64,000 nucleotides of DNA from Nereocystis luetkeana (GCA_031213475.1 JARUPZ010000012.1:10188727-10252726), one strand, 5' to 3'. Shown: positions 30,826 to 43,430, numbered from the stretch's first letter. Translations and numbers: made by a program. Notes: generated by a model not told the origin, from the sequence alone.

Positions 30826-31384
30826 TGTACCTATAAATGGCTCTGAAAGTACAGGTATACCTAATTTTGTTTTTTTTCTCGATTGTATTTGATCTGTGAG
30901 TTTTCACGTCGAACCGATATTTTTATAGTGTAAGTACGCAATTTCACGTTTAGGTTCACTCTTGGTGGGTAAAGCCAGTGGTGTGTAGTTATTTAAACCG
31001 TGGTGGGCAGTTGTTCAAACCGAAGTAGTCGTGGATGCACCCTGACAGTGAATCTTTCCGGGGGTTTTGGCTGTGGTGCCTGAAGTCGACCACCCGACCC
31101 GAACCCTAACCCCATCCGAAACCCGAACGCTATGGGGTGACCAGTGCTTGGATGGTATGGCTTGTGAAATCTCTAGGTTGATGCGGCCGGCGTGGATGGT
31201 GTGCTTGGAAAGGTTCTAGGCTGATTTGGCCGGCTCGGGATGCTGTTGCTGGGGAAAACTCTAGGTTGGTTGGGCCGCTCACAAAACACCCCTTAGCCAA
31301 TCAGAGTGCGTAAATAGCTTACCACGGGAAGATCTACTATATAGGGGGGCAACCACTATTGGCCGAAGTACCAATACCTCGTAC
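30826..31384. other. Gene-free stretch with a three-fold 45-bp repeat
   Basis: CTCTAGGTTGATGCGGCCGG and two variants recur at about 31170, 31215 and 31258. CCGAACCCTAACCCCATCC at 31100 is a weak telomere-like motif. Confidence 0.45.
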
Positions 31385-31504
31385 GAGGCATGTATTAATA
31401 GTACCTACGTACCGGTATTGAGTACGACCAAGGTCGTCAGAGTACCAGTACCAATCATCGGGACTAAGGTATTGACTCGCGAGGCCGAGTCATTCTGAAG
31501 TGCA

Positions 31505-31660
31505 GTCTCCAGGGTACCAGAAGCTGAAACGGCTAAGTCCTCGCGAGTCCCCAGGGTACTGAAGGCTGAAATGACTGAGTCCTCGCGAGTCCCTAGGTAG
31601 GGTGCTGAGAGCTGAAATGACTGAGAAATCGCAAGTCCCTGGGGTACTGAAAGCTGACGA
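31505..31660. repeat. About 45-bp tandem repeat, three to four units
   Basis: Units contain GGTACTGAAGGCTGAAATGA, then CTGAGTCCTCGCGAGTCCC, at about 31508, 31549, 31593 and 31640. Confidence 0.75.
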
Positions 31661-31934
31661 CTGGTACTCGGGGATACTATTAAAAAGTACTCTGACCACT
31701 TTTGAAGTACGATCAATAATAGATCGGGAGGGAACAATGACGACGGCGCTGATGAAGCTCTGAACAAGGTTTCTCCGGTTTATCTCTTGCGATGTGTCCG
31801 GTTAGAGGCTTGGTACTCTCGTACCCAGTACGTTTGACATGCAGGCTACATCTATTCACAGTATATGTAGTGCATGTACAGGCGGGGATGGAGGGTGCGG
31901 GGAATACCGGTAGGACAAGATGCTTGGACATAAA

Positions 31935-34480
31935 ACGAGGTCATCAAAACCCTCCCGCTAGGCACCGTGTGAGATTTCGATCCCGGAAAACGGCGCGCCT
32001 GTCACTTCCCAGCCCCATCCTATCAACCCCATCTTGGCCAAGGAATCGACGCCACCCTGGACCAGTACCTCGCGGCGGGCCTGATCTGGCACTCAACTTC
32101 GCCGTGGTCTACTTGGGGTCATCCCCAAACAATCTGGAGGCGTTCGGGTCATCGTGAAGTACAATAACTCAACCAAATCGGCAGCCGCAGTTAGCCGCCC
32201 ACCCCCCGCGTGGACCAAGTCATTCACTCCTGGGGCAAAGCACGCGTTTTTCTTTCGAGCTGTTGATTATCTCTTCATTTTCGACCTGGTTTCTTCGTTG
32301 CACTAAATCATCGCGCAGAAGGACACCGTCCCTCTCATACGGCGTCATGCGCCCCTGCCGGTCTCTATGTGTGGTTCGACATGCCCCTGGGTAGCGGGGC
32401 ATCGCCCGGCTGGCTCGTCAAGGTGACCGATGATGTTTTTACAAGGCATGGAACAGATGGCAGCCTACCCGGACGACGTGGTCGTAGTCGACTCCGAGCC
32501 GGCGGGCCACACCAGGATGGTACTTGCCTTCTTCGAGCGCCTACGCAAGCACAACCTCAAGCGCTCCACCCGGAAGGCATACGAACCTAACCCTAACCCC
32601 CACCCTAACGCAAAGAAGCATAGACGAACAGAAGCCACGGGACGACGGCGTTTTGGGCCATTCCATTTCGCCCGCGGGTTTGCGCCCGAACGCGGAAAAA
32701 GCGTCGGCTTTGACCCAAGTGCTCAAGCCCCGAGACCTGAAACAGCTTCATTCCCTGTTGGGTGGTTTGGCGTACTATCACAACTTCCTGGGCGACATGT
32801 CTAAGTGGATCCGCCCGATCACCTCTCTCCATCAGAGGGGGGCCAACTTTGCGTTCACACCCTCCATGGCAGTCATCGTGTGCGGAAAGCTCGCCGAGCT
32901 CTCCTCCCAGAAGGTCTTGGACTTCCCCGGCTGGGATTCCGTCGCCGACAGCTCTCGCCTGTACCACGCGTACTCCGACGCCAGCATCCACGGCTTTGGC
33001 GCTGGGCTCTTGGGACAGGCGCAGCCGGGCGATCCCGTCGGTCCCATCGCGTATGTCAGCCGTTCTGTCTTCGAGAGAGACACTGGACTCCGCTCAACTT
33101 GGAAGCCCGCAGCATTGTCTGACCCACCAAGCGCCTTCGAGTCTACCTTTGGGGGACCAACTTCAGCATGGTTTCGGATCACAAGGCGTTGGAAAACACG
33201 GGCGATTGGCTCACCACCTCTACACGCTTGCCGCAAGGTATCGCTATTGGTATTTCTGATTATATGCCCCGCCCGCTACAGCCTGCCACGGAACACGACC
33301 GCAGTGGATCTACTCGACTCAACCCCCTCGTTGATGATGGAGCTGTCTACCTCATCCAGGACTGCGGGTGTCGGCTAGGGTGGGCTGGTGCTCCGCCTCG
33401 ATAGTGCTGTTTTTAGGTGCGCCTTTTTTTCGCCTTTCTTTCTTTGTTTTCTACGATTTTCGCGCGCTCAGGCCACGTGTGAGGGTTGATTCGTTGCTCG
33501 TGTTTCAACCTCCTGCATCACCGTCGATCGCCGTCGGCAATGAGCAATGACGCCTTGATGCTTCATTGGACAGATAGGCAATCCTATTCGCTTCGGACTT
33601 TTGCCGTACCTTCCGCTTGTACGGCACGGGCTGCACAATAAGCCCCCGCTGCGGCAACCAATATCGTCCGGCATGCTCTTTCTCAAACGAGTACTACGCA
33701 GGGAGCCGACTCCGTCGCGGTCGAAGGTCCGGCCGCGTCCGCCCCTTCGCCGCCTGGCACTCCGGCACCTCCGACTACCGTAGCACGTGTCGACAGTAGT
33801 AGCGATACGCCTCAAGTATCTGCCGGTCGGGTTTGATGCAATTTTGTGCTCAGCAACGTCACCAAGAACCCCGCCCCTCGTACCACGTCAATCTGGACGA
33901 TGTTTCGACTCCCCTTCGTCGACTCGAAGTCGAGGAGATCACCGGGAATCACCTTGTTCGCGGTCCGGGCGCGGGCGTGCGAGACAAAATGGACGAGACT
34001 CCTCTCCCGCCCATCGTAGGAACGGGAAATGGATCTTCAGCTCCCTCGCCATCAGATGTTGCTCTACTGGGCCGGCACTCCGAACCAGCACCGCCCGAAA
34101 CAACCACCCGGTACCGCCGGATGCGCAGTGGCGTTAAACAACAGGAACTTTCTCGTGGGTACAGCGGGCGTTCTCGGGAGCCCGGATATGGCTGCGTCCC
34201 GCGCGCGGACCGGCTTCACCGCCTCGGCGCAACGATACTTGCCGACGGTGTTCTCGATTTGGAAGAGGACGCCTACGGTGTAAGGTGGTTTGGGAAAATC
34301 AGCACGAGTACGTCCCAGGAGAAGGTACAGTACCTATCTTTAATGCGTTTTCTGGATGCCTCGAGGCCGATCAAGTTTTTCTTTTCCCGACGCCCGGCGT
34401 GCACGGCTTCGACGGGAGCTGTAAGGAGCTCTTGGTGTCTGCGAGTCCGCTTGGGTATATAGCGCGTCTGCAAGGGGAAT
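31935..34480 (+). mobile_element. Ty3/gypsy-type LTR retrotransposon fossil
   Basis: Remnants in order: reverse transcriptase (about 31950-32600), connecting and RNase H region (about 32650-33180, with the YSDAS motif in a recognisable RNase H setting), and a downstream part whose C-terminal stretch (about 33870-34170) resembles the chromodomain end of gypsy-type integrases. The order fits Ty3/gypsy. The element is broken, with well over five breaks, and looks old. Flanking LTRs were not identified. Confidence 0.65.
32585..32612 (+). repeat. Telomere-like repeat inside the gypsy fossil
   Basis: AACCTAACCCTAACCCCCAC, then CCTAACGC, contains CCCTAA-type units foreign to the surrounding element. 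Confidence 0.7.
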
Positions 34481-35410
34481 CCAACGTAAATTACTGCAGA
34501 TGAATCCCGACACGCAAACTTAGTTGAATGATCTGCGCGTCACCACCGCGCTCGATGCCCCCCCCCCCCCCCCCCCACCCGTTTTTCTGGGTTTTGAGGG
34601 CCGAGGATTCCTCGCTCCTCGTTTGATCTTCTCTTGACCTTTTCTCAGCTTCCTGGGTCGGGTTCGGGGTTGTCCTGTCCCTCCCGTTCATGACCAGGGG
34701 CAATCAGGGTAATGCAGCCGCTCATACTGCGGCACGGAACCATGTTTTCGTAATATATTGTTCACATGGATAGTTAGGGTCACTCTTACAGCTGTGGCAC
34801 AGGACTGGAGGCACTTTCGTGTCCCACCTTTTTCATTGGTGCATTTTCGATCCTCCCCCTTCGCTGGGGTGTGGCAGTAGCGTGCGTTTTCCGTTTTTCG
34901 TCGACATCTTCTCGTCCCCGTGATATGGCGGTGGTTTTAGGCGTTCGAAGTTCTCCGATCACTTGCGGATGGACTTCCTCTCTTTTTCCTTCTCTGTTTT
35001 TCTTGACGCTCCTTCCCGGCTTCGTACGTAGCCTCGCCATTTAGAGGTGCGGGAGTGGGTTTTGAGGAGCCGCATCGTCGATTCGTGTTGCAGTTCGTGG
35101 AACCGGTACGAGCGCTTTCCCCGAAATTCGAAACTCACGTATTTTTCCGTAGATGAGCCATCAGGTTGGGCTATATAGTGTTAAGGTAATACACCCTGGA
35201 GGGCAGTAAAATCATCTATTGAGGATACGCGAACGGGGCTCGTATTTTTTGGGAGGCCCTTGTTCGATAGTAAACAGGGGACAGGAGAGATAATAATCGA
35301 ACCTGTCCTCTCAGTCGTCATCGCGCGACCTGAATTAGATAATAATAAGAAGAAGCTGCTCTTCGAACTCTAAGAAGGTGGGCAGGTGGTAAAAACGAGG
35401 ACCTTGCTCA
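34481..35410. other. Gene-free stretch
   Basis: A C-run lies at 34558-34576. Weak minus-strand frames have no support. Confidence 0.35.
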
Positions 35411-35419
35411 GTAGGCAAA

Positions 35420-35788
35420 TGTTAAGGTCTTAGTCCGTTGGGCTAAAGGTAAAAGGTTAACCGATCGCCTACCCATATTAACCCTTTTAGTACCGCAATC
35501 CCGATTTAGGGACAAAATACTTAGAAATAGAGTGGTTTGTCTCCAACGAGACTGCGGTCCTAAAGGGGTTAAGCCTCATAACACTCTCCCCCCCTGCAAT
35601 TGACCGGATATACGGATCGACGCGTGACACCAACACGCGGTTCCCATTTCTGGGGATCCACAAGTATTTTTCAGATTCTTGACATGAGGAAATTCACTTT
35701 TATTTAAAAAACGGTTTCATGGTGGGCGTGACATTCGAACTCACGACCAACGACTCATTTACTGCCGACGTCGCCATTTGTTAAGACC
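35420..35788 (-). mobile_element. TRIM-C, copy 1, with MITE-A inside its LTR
   Basis: On the minus strand the 3' LTR (35420-35583 including the MITE) begins TGTTATGAGGC and ends GACCTTAACA. It is preceded by the purine tract GGGGGGAGAG (35584-35593). The 5' side retains only a short LTR end (35779-35788). A tRNA-like A box TAGCCCAACGGACT lies in the LTR, and a B-box-like GAGTTCGAATGTC in the leader (35729-35742). The copy is incomplete. Confidence 0.65.
35478..35572. mobile_element. MITE-A nested in a TRIM LTR
   Basis: TTAACCCTTTTAGTACCGCA at the left, CCTAAAGGGGTTAA at the right, TTAA at both borders. The other TRIM-C copy shows the LTR without it. Confidence 0.85.
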
Positions 35789-36182
35789 AAGCATGCGGGA
35801 CACATTGTATCCCTGGATAGGTCTGCCTATTAAGTCGGCACTCGTTGGTACTCACGTGTTTTGTTTGCCTAGAGAAAGAAGAATAGCTGCTTTATTCCTG
35901 TCGTGCGCGGGGAGACTAAGACCAGGCTCGTGCCTCTCTGGAAACCCCTGTTTTCCACCTAAGATACGCCTTCCAAGTACTACAAATACGATCCCAGTGC
36001 CGGAACGCAGGTAATTACCGGGCTGTCAACGTCTTTCAGGGCAGTATCATAACACTAGCCCACTCTGATGAGCCGCATATGCAGAATTATGGGAAATTCA
36101 TGGAAACCCCGATTCCACGAACTAGAAGATGAGCCGAAGATGCGGGTCCTCAAAACCTACTCCCACACCTCGGAATGGCAAG
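35789..36182. other. Spacer between opposed TRIM-C copies
   Basis: No gene recognised. GCATAACACTAGCCCACTCT at about 36046 faintly echoes the TRIM end. Confidence 0.3.
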
Positions 36183-36186
36183 GCAA

Positions 36187-36490
36187 CTAACCTTTTACCT
36201 TTAGCCCAACGGACTAAGACCTTAACAAATGGCGTCGTCGGCAGGACATGGGTCGTTGGTCGCGAGTTCGAATCTCACGTCCATCATGAAACCGCTTTTT
36301 CAACAAAAGTGAATTTCCTCATGTCAAGAATCTGAAAAATACTTGTGGATCCCCAGAAATTGGAGCCGCGTGTTGGTGTCACGCGTCGATCCGTATATCC
36401 GGTCAGTTCCAGGGGGGAGAGTGTTATGAGGCTATATATGGGTAGGCGATTGGTTAACATTTTACCTTCAGCCCAACGACCTAAACCTGC
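36187..36490 (+). mobile_element. TRIM-C, copy 2
   Basis: The end of the 5' LTR (36187-36227, ACCTTTAGCCCAACGGACTA) is followed by a leader with B box GAGTTCGAATCTC (36264-36276), a short interior, the purine tract AGGGGGGAGAG (36411-36421) and a 3' LTR starting TGTTATGAGGC at 36422. Opposite in orientation to copy 1, forming a large inverted repeat. The 5' LTR is incomplete. Confidence 0.65.
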
Positions 36491-36689
36491 AAAGGAATAC
36501 TCTTGTGTCCCCAAAGCAATCGCTTCCGAAAATCCCGAGCCCCTCTCGTATCTTCGAATTGAGCTACGAATATATAGTGGAATCTTCCGCAGGCGCCCAC
36601 GACAGAGAAAGGGACGCCCCCCCTGTATTTGACGTGTTTGTCTCTCATTTTATCTGCACTTTGTAGCATCTATAAATAGAGTGCTGTGT

Positions 36690-36880
36690 GCCGGGGTTAC
36701 GCACTGGCGGCCTCAGTCAGTAGAGCAGTCAGTATACTAGACTGCATTAGTACCCTGGGATCAAGTGAAGCGAGCACCGCCGAGCGAAACGTAGCGAGGC
36801 TACGCGGTCACAGCCGCGGGTTCACCGGATATATACAGTGAGCGCCCGCAGTTAAAAGAAACATCATTTAAAAAAAAAAC
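36690..36880 (+). other. Possible tRNA-like sequence with A-rich end
   Basis: CCTCAGTCAGTAGAGC resembles a tRNA D-arm, and CAGTC/GACTG could form an anticodon stem around a 9-nt loop. The expected T-arm is poor. An A-run follows at 36870-36880. It may be a decayed SINE of another family; not called as a tRNA gene. Confidence 0.25.
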
Positions 36881-38391
36881 AGGCTCAGACCGGCACGAAC
36901 AATAAGAAATTTGGGTTAAGAAACACAGCTCAACAGTGGGACCATCTCTAAATACTATACAATAGAGTTAGCCCAAGGTCCGAACAAAAAAAGACGTTTG
37001 AGCCTGGATACCAAACCGGGCGCGCACTGCTTGACAAGAAAAAAACAAAAAAACACAGAGCAGTAGATATCAATAATACGGTTTTTTTTTGTTTCCTGTG
37101 ATTATCAGGAGTAAACACCTGTAGTGACAGTTGTATCGCCCGTGGGCCATTGCGGTCATCTACGCGGAAAGGAGCGCAGAAAAGACAACCAGGCATTTAT
37201 TAATATTAATATAGTGTAATGTACAATTCAAGATTTTTGTCATATACCAGGTATTTGACGTGCAAATGTAAAATCTACTGGCAGCACACTTGGCAGCACA
37301 CTCGCTGCATACTGGTATATATATGGTATGCTGGAAACACTGGCAGGCAAATGTGCGCAAAGTACCAGGTAGTACTGCTGTGCCAGGTGCGCAATTGGTT
37401 GCGTTCTGCGGTACGCACATTACATCCGACTATATACAACAGTGCCCACACAGCACAGACGCGGCGTCCTTACATCACGGAATCGGCAGTTGTCCTACGT
37501 ACGAACACCAAGAAAAGAATAGCAGAGATAATTGATAATTGCACGCATACCGGTACATGCATACCTGGTACTCTCGTACGAGAAGCACGTACCGCCGTAC
37601 GAGTAATTTTCATTATGATGTTCCCTGTGATTCCTGGTATACGACATGTTGGTCTGGTGTGGGGTGTGTGGGGTGTCCGTGTGGGACGTGTGCCACAGGC
37701 CACAGGCTACACAGTACCGGTATGTATTATTAATACTCGTAAAATAGATGCCTTTTTCCCTCCTCTGTTCAAAACTTCAAAATTCCGATGGCTTCATGGA
37801 TTCTACTTCCACAGCAGTACGTATTCCAATAGAACCTGATATCGGGGCGTTTTGTAAACTGCAAGGGGAGGAGGGGAGGAGGAGCCCACAAGCAATGTGC
37901 ATGTTGTATGGTGGTGCTCCCTGTACGCCTCCCGATAACTACTACAGCAGCGTGTACTCTACGCTACTGCTGTATATCAAAGGTGTACGAGTACCTCTTC
38001 CCTACAGGAAGCAAAATGGAAGATGGCTCCTAAAGTACACCTGTACCTCATGATCCTTCGTTGCGGCTGATCCTTCGCTCATTTATTTATTTTTCTGGTT
38101 TATTTGCCACTCACATATCATCGAGATACGGGTGCTTCGTGTGCAGAAGTACACTTAGCGTCGTCGCGGCTCGTTACAGCGTGGCAGCGTTGGTTGTTGT
38201 TTGTGGTGCAATCCACAGTAGTCCACGTCACCACCCCTTTCGTTGCCCACACGTTGCCCACCCTCACCCCCTTATCAACAGCAGCAACCCTGGTACTTCC
38301 CTGTTCGTGTTGTATATACTCCTTCCTCTACAGAAGCAGGAACGATAGGAGGAGTGTTGTATGGAAGCGTATCATCATCATACGTACCAGT
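36881..38391. other. Gene-poor stretch upstream of the transcription factor
   Basis: Several weak frames in both strands, no domains. Contains TACCAGGTA-type units at 37246, 37361 and 37566 and a TATTAATATTAATATAG block at 37197. Confidence 0.35.
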
Positions 38392-38532
38392 ATGAAGTAC
38401 GACCCACACCGTGGGGCAATTCTCCGTGAGAAACTTCTGAGACAATTCTACGGAACATACACGGCCAAGGCACCGAAACCTCACGAAGACGTGGACCAAT
38501 CGCAAAGCGACATGAAAATATATTTCTTGTAA
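38392..38532 (+). CDS. Candidate terminal exon, unknown function
   Basis: Directly after a TACGTACCAG acceptor-like site the frame reads MKYDPHRGAILREKLLRQFY and continues to TAA 38530-38532 (46 aa). The composition (charged, balanced codon use) looks more coding-like than the flanks. It could be the last exon of a gene upstream, ending about 360 bp before the transcription factor start, or part of its 5' UTR. No family was recognised. Confidence 0.35.
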   Translation: MKYDPHRGAILREKLLRQFYGTYTAKAPKPHEDVDQSQSDMKIYFL

Positions 38533-38892
38533 AACTCACAACGTGTCTCGGGCCTCAAAGCGTGCTCGCTTTGCTCACCTGTCGACTGTCTGTGCCCAGT
38601 TTGTTCTCGTCGTCTTTCCCCACCACATCCTCAAAAGGCTCTCTCTCCCCACCGAGAATAACCCTTCCCCACGCAGACCCCTCACTAGCCCCGAGCAGGA
38701 ACTCGAATACCTAGATTGCACAGAGTCCACGCTGCCGCTGCGTGTGGGTTTGACGCAACACTGGGCTGAATCTGCTGAGTTGTTTGTAGGTAACGGGTTC
38801 TTTGTGGCACGATCATCGTTCTCCTGTCTTTCGACCATCATCTTCCCGGAATAGAGAGAGCTTCAGGCAGCAGTGCCTCCTGCAAAAGAAGG

Positions 38893-41134
38893 ATGGTTTC
38901 TGCAGCTGGACGTGGCAAGCCGAGGCCCCTGCTGGCGGGCGTCTTCCGCAAGGCGTGCGACTACTGCGTGAGGTGAGCTACGTCGGATCGCAGGGCCCAT
39001 CGTGAAAAGTAGCACGCTAGACGTACTCGCGGGGTACATTGTCATCCTGAAATGTCGCCAAGCTATTTGGTGGCAGTGACATTTTCTACTATTAATAATA
39101 ATGTATACCAGGTACCTGGTACCTGGTATTTAATAGTACTGATTTTAGTATTTACGAACGAAGGCAACTTCGTTTCGTTCACATTTCTCGTTTCTCATGA
39201 ATTCCCTACCGCAACAAAGCGTAAAGGGTGCAATCGTAATTCGGCCTTGCTGTTGTGCGAGCCGAGGGGTGATAGGCTACCGCTCGGCAGCTGTGTCAGG
39301 CCTGGCCCGGTCTAGCTAGCATGGCAGATCTGGCGCACCCTCGTCTACTCGTTGGTGTTCGCATGTCATACGCTTCTTCCGAAAATTACAGGATCTCAGA
39401 TCTTGCCTTCCGCCACTTTTTGCCCTTTTTTTCTGCTCGTATTTTTCAGCTGATTCGATTGACTGATAGACTGAGTTGCCTGTCTTGGTTCTATCGTCCT
39501 GTTGTCATCATTATGCTTTTTTTGGTTTGATTCACTCGATCGTATCGGACCGTCCATCGTATCGTTGCCGGTGCTGACTTCTGGCGTATGTATATTTTGT
39601 TGTTGGTTGGTTCCTTGTTTTTTATGTACTCCTTGGCAACAACAGAAGCAAGCGCGGTTGCAACGGGGGCACGCCGTGCGAGCAGTGCATCCGACGCGAG
39701 CAGCCCTGCACCTACTCCCAGCGCCGCAAGTCTGGGCCTCGTGGGCGCCCCATCCGGCAGCAGTCCGCCACCCCCCCCCCTCCATGCACCATGCTTGGCG
39801 TCCGGACTTCATCGCGTCGAACGAAAGGAACTTCATCGTTTTCTCGGGACCGGTCGCCAGAGCCCTCGACAGTGTCTTCTGCCACTTCCTCGCCCAGTCG
39901 GGTCGCCGCTGTGTCGAGCTCGTGCTCCTCGAGCTCGCCCAGCGACTACTCAGCGTCTGACGACTCTTTCTCCGACTCGGAGACGGAAGCTTGCACGGAG
40001 ACCGACCAGGAGCAGCAGCAGAAGGAGGTGGGGGGCGAGGCGGGGCGGGAGGAGGAGGAGGAGGAGGAGGAGGAGGCGCCGATGCAATCCCCGCAAAAGG
40101 CGAAGAAAAGCAAGATCTCCGGCCCGGAAGTTGATAGAAAGGCCGTTCGGCAAGTTTCTCCGTCGGTCCCACCTGCCGTCTCACCGAAGATGTTGGAGAC
40201 TGCTACTGCTGCTAATCCTGCTGGTGCTGGTGGTGGTGGTGCTGCTGCTGCTGCTACTGCTGTGTTGGCTGTTTCTGCTCCGACTTTGGTTGTGCCCCGG
40301 CCGCAGCTAGCGGTAGTGAGCTTCTCGAGGCCATCGGCAATGGTCGATGGTGGCTCGGTCCGAGCTAAGAAAGAAGTGGCCTGGCAGCCGCGGACGCTGA
40401 GCCCGTCGACGGTCGCACCTCCTTCGCTGCACCACCGGGCTCCCGGCTCGTCGTGGACGCAGCCTCTGCTGGCATCCGCAACATCAACCAGGGTGCAGCA
40501 GCAGCAACAGCAACCACCCCGTTCGGTTGTCCTACCGGCGAGGACCCCCGCGACCCCCCCGGCGGTGTCGTCGGCATGGTCATCGTCTGCGGCAACGCCG
40601 ACATCGATAACGACTGGCGGCAACAACGGTGGTGCGCTGATCCACGAGATCAGCATGCAACCGTGGGAATTTTCGCGCTCGGGAGGAGCCCGACCGGTCA
40701 TCGCTTCGCCGCCTCCACTGCTGATGCCCAGCAGTTCCACTGGAAACTATTTTTCATCGTTGGCTGGAGTATCCATGGATGTCGCGGACGCATCCTTGAT
40801 GGGTGGAGGTGTGGCTGCTGCTGCTGCTTCCGAGGCGGGGCCTATGCCCATGCCGACCAGCGCGGCATTGCGAGGGGGGACGTCAGCATCGTCCTCGTCG
40901 TCCTCGCCACCGCCATCGCCTACTTCGTTTGACGGGGCTTTGCGTTTTGAGGGGGAGGACTTCTGCGACGAGGTGGAGGAGGATTTCGACGTGGGCCTGG
41001 AGTGCGCAGACTGGGAGATGCCCTCCCTATCGCGTGAGAAGTCCCTTGCCAGAGTTGTCGAGGCCCTCGGCCAGGAGCACTCGACCCAAGGTATCGGGTT
41101 CGGGTTCGAGGGTAGCTTGGTTAGCGGTTGGTGA
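38893..41134 (+). CDS. Zn2Cys6 (fungal-type zinc cluster) transcription factor, two exons
   Basis: Exon 1 is 38893-38972 (ATG in GAAGGATGG context, donor GTGAGC). Exon 2 is 39646-41134 (acceptor GGCAACAACAG, stop TGA). The 673-bp intron splits codon 27; joining gives 522 aa. The six cysteines C22, C25, C32, C38, C41 and C48 have the exact spacing x2-x6-x5-x2-x6 of a Zn2Cys6 DNA-binding cluster, with C22 and C25 in exon 1 and the rest in exon 2. A basic linker (RRKSGPRGRP) follows. The remainder is low complexity: serine-rich, a run of about nine Glu near residue 165, poly-Ala, Gln and Pro/Ser stretches, and an acidic C-terminus (EDFCDEVEEDF) that could act in activation. The start is the first ATG after an in-frame stop at 38791. 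Such factors bind CGG-type DNA sites in the nucleus; targets here are unknown. No fungal middle homology region is seen. Confidence 0.85.
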
Positions 41135-43230
41135 CGAACGACCGCAATGGTTTTAGGTTATTTTATTTTGCTCTTTTGCTATTGACGTTGCCTTCCCCCC
41201 CAGTGTGTACGCGGTTGATCATGATTTACATAAATGTCTGGCGCCATGCTGTAGGGTGGGTATGATCTATACGTACGTACGGGTCGGAACAAGTTGGGTG
41301 TGGCACTAAACGGCGAGGCAGCCCTCCCTCCCTCTCTACTGTCGTAATATAACCATAATAAGCAATCGTGTACCACGGGGCAAAGGTAACATAGGTGTCA
41401 AAGAGAAAAGGGAGCCGTTTTTTGACGGGGAAATTTGTTTTTTTTCGCTTCGTAGGGTCGTAATATCCGCCCCCTTTTACGTTCCTATTGTTTACATTCT
41501 TGGCGGGGCCGACTCCCAAGTCTTATTTTTAATGCAGTCTGAGCATCCATTCCGGCGGGAGGAATGAATCGGATGGGGAGGGGGAGGGGGGGAGCTTCTT
41601 TCTTGTTTCCCCCCCAAAAAAAAAGTTCCTTGAGAATCAATGTTTCTGTCAATCCCTGTAGTGCTTAAGTACCCTCTGGTATTTTGCCGCTTGGGTTGCT
41701 GTGCTGTAGGAGACATTCATAGGAGAAGCGCTTGCGGGCCCAACGGTCTCGTCTTCTCGCGGGTTCGAGGATGAAGGAGGATATTTGTATTCGAATGTGT
41801 TCGTAAAATAGCGGACACTAAGATATATTTCTTCAGGGATGTGTCAAGAAGAGTATATATATACTCTTGGGGTAGCCTATTTATACAATACCTGCTTGTT
41901 TGGGGTATATTAACCCGGCTACCCCTAGAGAACATGCCATTTGTACTCTATACTTCACCCCCCCTTGCTTCATGTCTCTGTTGCTCTGTGTTCTACGTAC
42001 GAGTAGGTGGCGTTTTATTCTATATTTTCTGTACTTGGTGGGTCCTCTCGCATGGCTGAATGAAGCGCTACACGCGGACGGTAACGGTGAACCTTGTTTT
42101 TTTGTGTGGGTTGGTTTCATTGAGTGATCTCTTGATGTGATTTTTTACGTTCGTTGGTGGCTTGGTGCGGGCGATGTTTTCCTTAAGTACGTAGTAGGCG
42201 AAATATCGCGCGATTTATTGCACTACAGTTTGAGAAATTGTGTACGATAACAATAATGGTGATGATGGTCTATGATGGTCTGGCGTCGCGCCTTGCCTTG
42301 GGGCGGTTGAACGGCTCGGTACCAAGCCTTGAATTGATGGGATATTACGTCTTGTAGTGTGGTGTAGTGGGGGTTTTATATTATGATGGTGATTGGGGAG
42401 TGTCGGTAGTACGCATTTTACATAAATACTTGATACTGACTCTTGTATGAATAGCAGTGCTGTTGCCCCCGCTAATTTTGCTTTGGGTTCATTCTAGGGA
42501 ACACCCTATCGAAAGCGGTGTACTCGGAGCCGAGCGCAATCGACCATTCATAATAGACTAAAGCCATGTCTTGTCGTACATCTGGCATTTAATTTTATTT
42601 CTGCGTACGTACGTAAGTGACGTGCGTGCCCGTCCTTCCGTCCTCTGTTCACCCTCCACTCGTGAATGAACCGTTTACTGCACATATTTTGTGTTGATCG
42701 CGTTGTGGTGTTTCAACTCAAGTGCATTTATGAATGCGTGGTACCTGGTAGGCGGCACAGCCGTAGCGGTGGCCAATTTGTGCGGTGCCGTCATCGGTAC
42801 CCTAACTAAATGTTGAAGACAAATTCCTTGGGAATAGAGAGACCAGTGCTTTACGTGGTATCAAACTCACAGCGGCTGCGATTGGTTGCGTCCATTGTGT
42901 TGCGTGATTCAGTGCATGATGGGGTTGTCTGAGCCTCAGTGCCGCGTCATCTCCCCATTGCGTTCGTCGACCCTGACCCTTCATCCTATATATATCTTGA
43001 ATGAAATTATAGACATATCAGGTGCATCCTGCCCATTTGTTGCCGCGTATATAGAGTATTGTTTAGCCGCCTTGCTATCTGGGTCAACCAGCGTGCGATC
43101 ATATCATGTCCCCCATGTACGCTGTTGAGTCCCTGGTACTGTTATTATTAATAGTAATACATGACGTGTACAAATCATACCAGGTAGATGACAAACGACG
43201 TGATATGTGCAATTGCAAAGTAGAACCTGC
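41135..43230. other. 3' flank of the transcription factor, few repeats
   Basis: About 2 kb with almost none of the repeats found elsewhere, T-rich in places; the first part may be a long 3' UTR. No second gene is supported. Unit ACCTGGTAGG at 42741. Confidence 0.4.
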
Positions 43231-43234
43231 TGTT

Positions 43235-43430
43235 CTGCCCCTACGGTTCGTTCTACCCGTCGACATCGAGCACACCCAGTATCCGTGCCGATTCTACTAT
43301 CCTATAGATGCACAAGCTCAATGGTCACAAAACTACGACGGAGACATACTTCGTAATGTACTTCGTTCTGCAAGTAAGCAGAGTAGACAAAGCAATGCCG
43401 TGTCATCGTGCTGGACGGCAGGTGCAACAT
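43235..43430 (-). mobile_element. LINE-A 3' end, diverged
   Basis: On the minus strand: block matching GGATGTCGACGGGTAGAAAG and the CACAAAGCTACG region upstream of it in other copies, here diverged by many substitutions. AC tail not preserved. Confidence 0.6.

Noticed and set aside
36690-36770. A tRNA gene
   Set aside because: The D-arm looks right, but the anticodon loop would be nine bases and the T-arm lacks the GTTCRA core.
39588-40740. Long alternative frames over the transcription factor exon, both strands
   Set aside because: They are by-products of GC-rich, low-complexity codons; only the plus-strand frame from 39646 completes the zinc cluster.
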